Assembly: GCA_047495785.1 (NCBI GenBank)
Contig: JBLDXI010000024.1
Span: 5,419,659 to 5,483,658, forward strand
Origin: Lepidodermella squamata
Taxonomy: Eukaryota > Gastrotricha
Reading direction: 5' to 3'
DNA length: 64,000 nucleotides
Shown piece after piece: positions 60,201-64,000 of the stretch; the stretch's first letter is position 1, and each line of letters begins with the position of its first letter. Made by a program: the position numbers and the translations under genes. The notes beneath the pieces were generated by a model. That model made no database searches. It saw only the letters and a program-made list of their open reading frames with translations, and had not been told where the DNA came from.

Positions 60201-63200
60201 TGTTCGGCATCATCCTGAAACCGCGAAAATCACGCATAGCCGTGCTCTATTCGTTAGTGGCAGCAAGCGCAAACACGTTTGCAGGCGATTCGCGTACAAT
60301 TCGGATGACCGGTATTTCGCTGCCAGCCAAAACTGGCTGGAATCGCTATTAGCAGCCCTTGCACGTGTCGCCCATGTTCGGCATCATCCTGAAACCGGGC
60401 AAATCACGCATAGCCGTGCTCTATTCGTTAGTGGCAGCAAGCGCAAACACGTTGCAGGCGATTCGCGTACAATTCGGATGACCGGTATTTCGCTGCAGCC
60501 AAAACTGGCTGGAATCGCTATTAGCAGCCCTTGCTCGTGTCGCCCATGTTCGGCATCATCCTGAAACCGGCAAATCACGCATAGCCGTGCTCTATTCGTT
60601 AGTGGCAGCAAGCGCAAACACGTTTGCAGGCGATTCGCGTACAATTCGGATGACCGGTATTCGCTGCCAGCCAAAACTGGCTGGAATCGCTATTAGCAGC
60701 CCTTGCACGTGTCGCCCATGTTCGGCATCATCCTGAAACCGGGCAAATCACGCATAGCCGTGCTCTATTCGTTAGTGGCAGCAAGCGCAAACACGTTTGC
60801 AGGCGATTCGCGTACAATTCGGATGACCGGTATTTCGCTGCCAGCCAAAACTGGCTGGAATCGCTATTAGCAGCCCTTGCACGTGTCGCCCATGTTCGGC
60901 ATCATCCTGAAACCGGGCAAATCACGCATAGCCGTGCTCTATTTGTTAGTGGCAGCAAGCGCAAACACGTTTGCAGGCGATTCGCGTACAATTCGGATGA
61001 CCGGTATTTCGCTGCCAGCCAAAACTGGCTGGAATCGCTATTAGCAGCCCTTGCACGTGTCGCCCCATGTTCGGCATCATCCTGAAACCGGGGAAATCAC
61101 GCATAGCCGTGCTCTATTCGTTAGTGGCAGCAAGCGCAAACACGTTTGCAGGCGATTCGCGTACAATTCGGATGACCGGTATTTCGCTGCCAGCCAAAAC
61201 TGGCTGAATCGCTATTAGCAGCCCTTGCACGTGTCGCCCATGTTCGGCATCATCCTGAAACGGGCAAATCACGCATAGCCGTGCTCTATTTGTTAGTGGC
61301 AGCAAGCGCAAACACGTTTGCAGGCGATTCGCGTACAATTCGGATGACCGGTATTTCGCTGCCAGCCAAAACTGGCTGGAATCGCTATTAGCAGCCCTTG
61401 CCGTGTCGCCCATGTTCGGCATCATCCTGAAACCGGGAAATCACGCATAGCCGTGCTCTATTCGTTAGTGGCAGCAAGCGCAAACACGTTTGCAGGCGAT
61501 TCGCGTACAATTCGGATGACCGGTATTTCGCTGCCAGCCAAAACTGGCTGGAATCGCTATTAGCAGCCCTTGCACGTGTCGCCCATGTTCGGCATCATCC
61601 TGAAACCGGGCGAAATCACGCATAGCCGTGCTCTATTTGTTAGTGGCAGCAAGCGCAAACACGTTTGCAGGCGATTCGCGTACAATTCGGATGACCGGTA
61701 TTTCGCTGCCAGCCAAAACTGGCTGGAATCGCTATTAGCAGCCCTTGCACGTGTCGCCCATGTTCGGCATCATCCTGAAACCGGGCAAATCACGCATAGC
61801 CGTGCTCTATTTGTTAGTGGCAGCAAGCGCAAACACGTTTGCAGGCGATTCGCGTACAATTCGGATGACCGGTATTTCGCTGCCAGCCAAAACCTGGCTG
61901 GAATCGCTATTAGCAGCCCTTGCTCGTGTCGCCCATGTTCGGCATCATCCTGAAACCGGGCAATCACGCATAGCCGTGCTCTATTTGTTAGTGGCAGCAA
62001 GCGCAAACACGTTTGCAGGCGATTCGCGTACAATTCGGATGACCGGTATTTCGCTGCCGAGCCAAAACTGGCTGAATCGCTATTAGCAGCCCTTGCACGT
62101 GTCGCCCATGTTCGGCATCATCCTGAAACCGGGCAAATCACGCATAGCCGTGCTCTATTTGTTAGTGGCAGCAAGCGCAAACACGTTTGCAGGCGATTCG
62201 CGTACAATTCGGATGACCGGTATTTCGCTGCCAGCCAAAACTGGCTGGAATCGCTATTAGCAGCCCTTGCTCGTGTCGCCCATGTTCGGCATCATCCTGA
62301 AACCGGGGAAAATCACGCATAGCCGTGCTCTATTCGTTAGTGGCAGCAAGCGCAAACACGTTTGCAGGCGATTCGCGTACAATTCGGATGACCGGTATTT
62401 CGCTGGCCAGCCAAAACTGGCTGGAATCGCTATTAGCAGCCCTTGCTCGTGTCGCCCATGTTCGGCATCATCCTGAAACCGGGCAAATCACGCATAGCCG
62501 TGCTCTATTTGTTAGTGGCAGCAAGCGCAAACACGTATGCAGGCGATTCGCGTACAATTCGGATGACCGGTATTTCGCTGCCAGCCAAAACTGGCTGGAA
62601 TCGCTATTAGCAGCCCTTGCACGTGTCGCCCATGTTCGGCATCATCCTGAAACCGGGCAAATCACGCATAGCCGTGCTCTATTTGTTAGTGGCAGCAAGC
62701 GCAAACACGTTTGCAGGCGATTCGCGTACAATTCGGATGACCGGTATTTCGCTGCCAGCCAAAACTGGCTGGAATCGCTATTAGCAGCCCTTGCTCGTGT
62801 CGCCCATGTTCGGCATCATCCTGAAACCGGGCAAATCACGCATAGCCGTGCTCTATTTGTTAGTGGCAGCAAGCGCAAACACGTATGGCAGGCGATTCGC
62901 GTACAATTCGGATGACCGGTATTTCGCTGCCAGCCAAAACTGGCAGGATCGCTATTAGCAGCCCTTGCACGTGTCGCCCATGTTCGGCATCATCCTGAAA
63001 CCGGGCAAATCACGCATAGCCGTGCTCTATTGTTAGTGGCAGCAAGCGCAAACACGTTTGCAGGCGATTCGCGTACAATTCGGATGACCGGTATTTCGCT
63101 GCCAGCCAAAACTGGCTGGAATCGCTATTAGCAGCCCTTGCTCGTGTCGCCCATGTTCGGCATCATCCTGAAACCGGCGAAATCACGCATAGCCGTGCTC

Positions 63201-64000
63201 TATTCGTTAGTGGCAGCAAGCGCAAACACGTTTGCAGGCGATTCGCGTACAATTCGGATGACCGGTATTTCGCTGGCCAGCCAAAACTGGCTGGAATCGC
63301 TATTAGCAGCCTTGCACGTGTCGCCCATGTTCGGCATCATCCTGAAACCGGCGAAATCACGCATAGCCCGTGCTCTATTCGTTAGTGGCAGCAAGCGCAA
63401 ACACGTTTGCAGGCGATTCGCGTACAATTCGGATGACCGGTATTTCGCTGCCAGCCAAAACTGGCTGGAATCGCTATTAGCAGCCCTTGCTCGTGTCGCC
63501 CATGTTCGGCATCATCCTGAACCGGGCAAATCACGCATAGCCTGCTCTATTCGTAGTGGCAGCAAGCGCAAACACGTTTGCAGGCGATTCGCGTACAATT
63601 CGGATGACGGTATTTCGCTGCAGCCAAAACTGGCTGGAATCGCTATTAGCAGCCCTTGCTCTGTCGCCCATGTTCGCATCATCCTGAAACCGGCGAAATC
63701 ACGCATAGCCTTGCTCTATTCGTTAGTGGCAGCCTAGCGCAAACACGTTTGCAGGCGATCGCGTACAATTCGGATAGCCGTATTTCGTTGGCCAGCCAGA
63801 AACTGGCTGGAATCGCTATAGCAGCCCTTGCTCGTGTCGCCCATGTTCGGCATCATCCTGAACCGGGCAAATCACGCTAGCCCTGCTCTATTCGTTAGTG
63901 GCAAGCAAGCGCAAACACGTTGCAGGCGATTCGCGTACAATACGGATAACCCCGGTATTTCGCTGCACCAAAACGCTGGAACGCTATAAGCAGCCCTTGC
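54275..64000 (+). repeat. 174-bp satellite array, inverted orientation, indel-rich
   Basis: About 56 further monomers in reverse orientation run to the window end and presumably beyond. They carry the same recurrent variants (CCGTG/CCCTG, TTCG/TTTG, GAATC/GAGTC, GGGCAAATC/GGCGAAATC, AAACCGGG/AAAACGGG). Many monomers also have a one-base insertion or deletion, often in a homopolymer, which breaks the open frame into short pieces. Confidence 0.93.

Noticed and set aside
40752-64000. CENP-B box in the satellite
   Set aside because: The best candidate (ATTCGGATGACCGGTA on the minus strand) matches only about six of the nine core positions of the mammalian box, too weak to claim.

Overview
The window is nuclear DNA from an animal, most likely an invertebrate bilaterian. 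Its genes are split by spliceosomal introns (52 bp to over 1 kb) with ordinary GT-AG borders, and they encode metazoan proteins: an ELAPOR-type receptor, ataxin-10, a Tctex-type dynein light chain, goosecoid and a PP2A B56 subunit. Exons are GC-rich. Introns and spacers are AT-rich and crowded with triplet microsatellites, and CpG is not obviously depleted. I cannot name the phylum.

Positions 1-32150 are gene territory. On the plus strand lie the 3' part of an ELAPOR-like membrane protein (1-4755), a single reading frame joining ataxin-10 to GDP-D-glucose phosphorylase (6988-10471, with a candidate alternative last exon) and a Tctex1-domain dynein light chain (11663-12848). Goosecoid follows on the minus strand (14487-16795). 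About 5.4 kb of non-coding DNA separates it from a divergently placed Q/N-rich coiled-coil protein that I do not recognise (22238-23782). A PP2A B56 regulatory subunit with an unusual low-complexity tail lies on the minus strand (27353-32150). These genes do not form a pathway; this is an ordinary stretch of animal chromosome.

Positions about 33370-40403 hold a mixed tRNA cluster: 16 tRNA genes or decayed copies covering 14 amino acids, on both strands, mostly with oligo-T Pol III terminators. It is interrupted by non-LTR retrotransposon pieces, and two of these have visible target-site duplications (25 bp and 11 bp). Several tRNAs carry structural defects, so part of the cluster is probably decaying.

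Positions about 40416-64000 start with a transposase-like fragment between 28-bp direct repeats and then become a large satellite array with a 174-bp monomer. About 78 monomers run in one orientation with higher-order structure (348, 1218 and about 4000 bp). The array flips strand at 54268-54274, inside a 7-base word shared by both orientations, and about 56 monomers follow to the window end. Monomer length is divisible by three, and one minus-strand frame stays open for roughly 10 kb without a start codon. Most recurrent variants are synonymous in that frame. Sequence quality falls from about 53.7 kb onward, with an indel in many monomers, so the flip needs independent confirmation.
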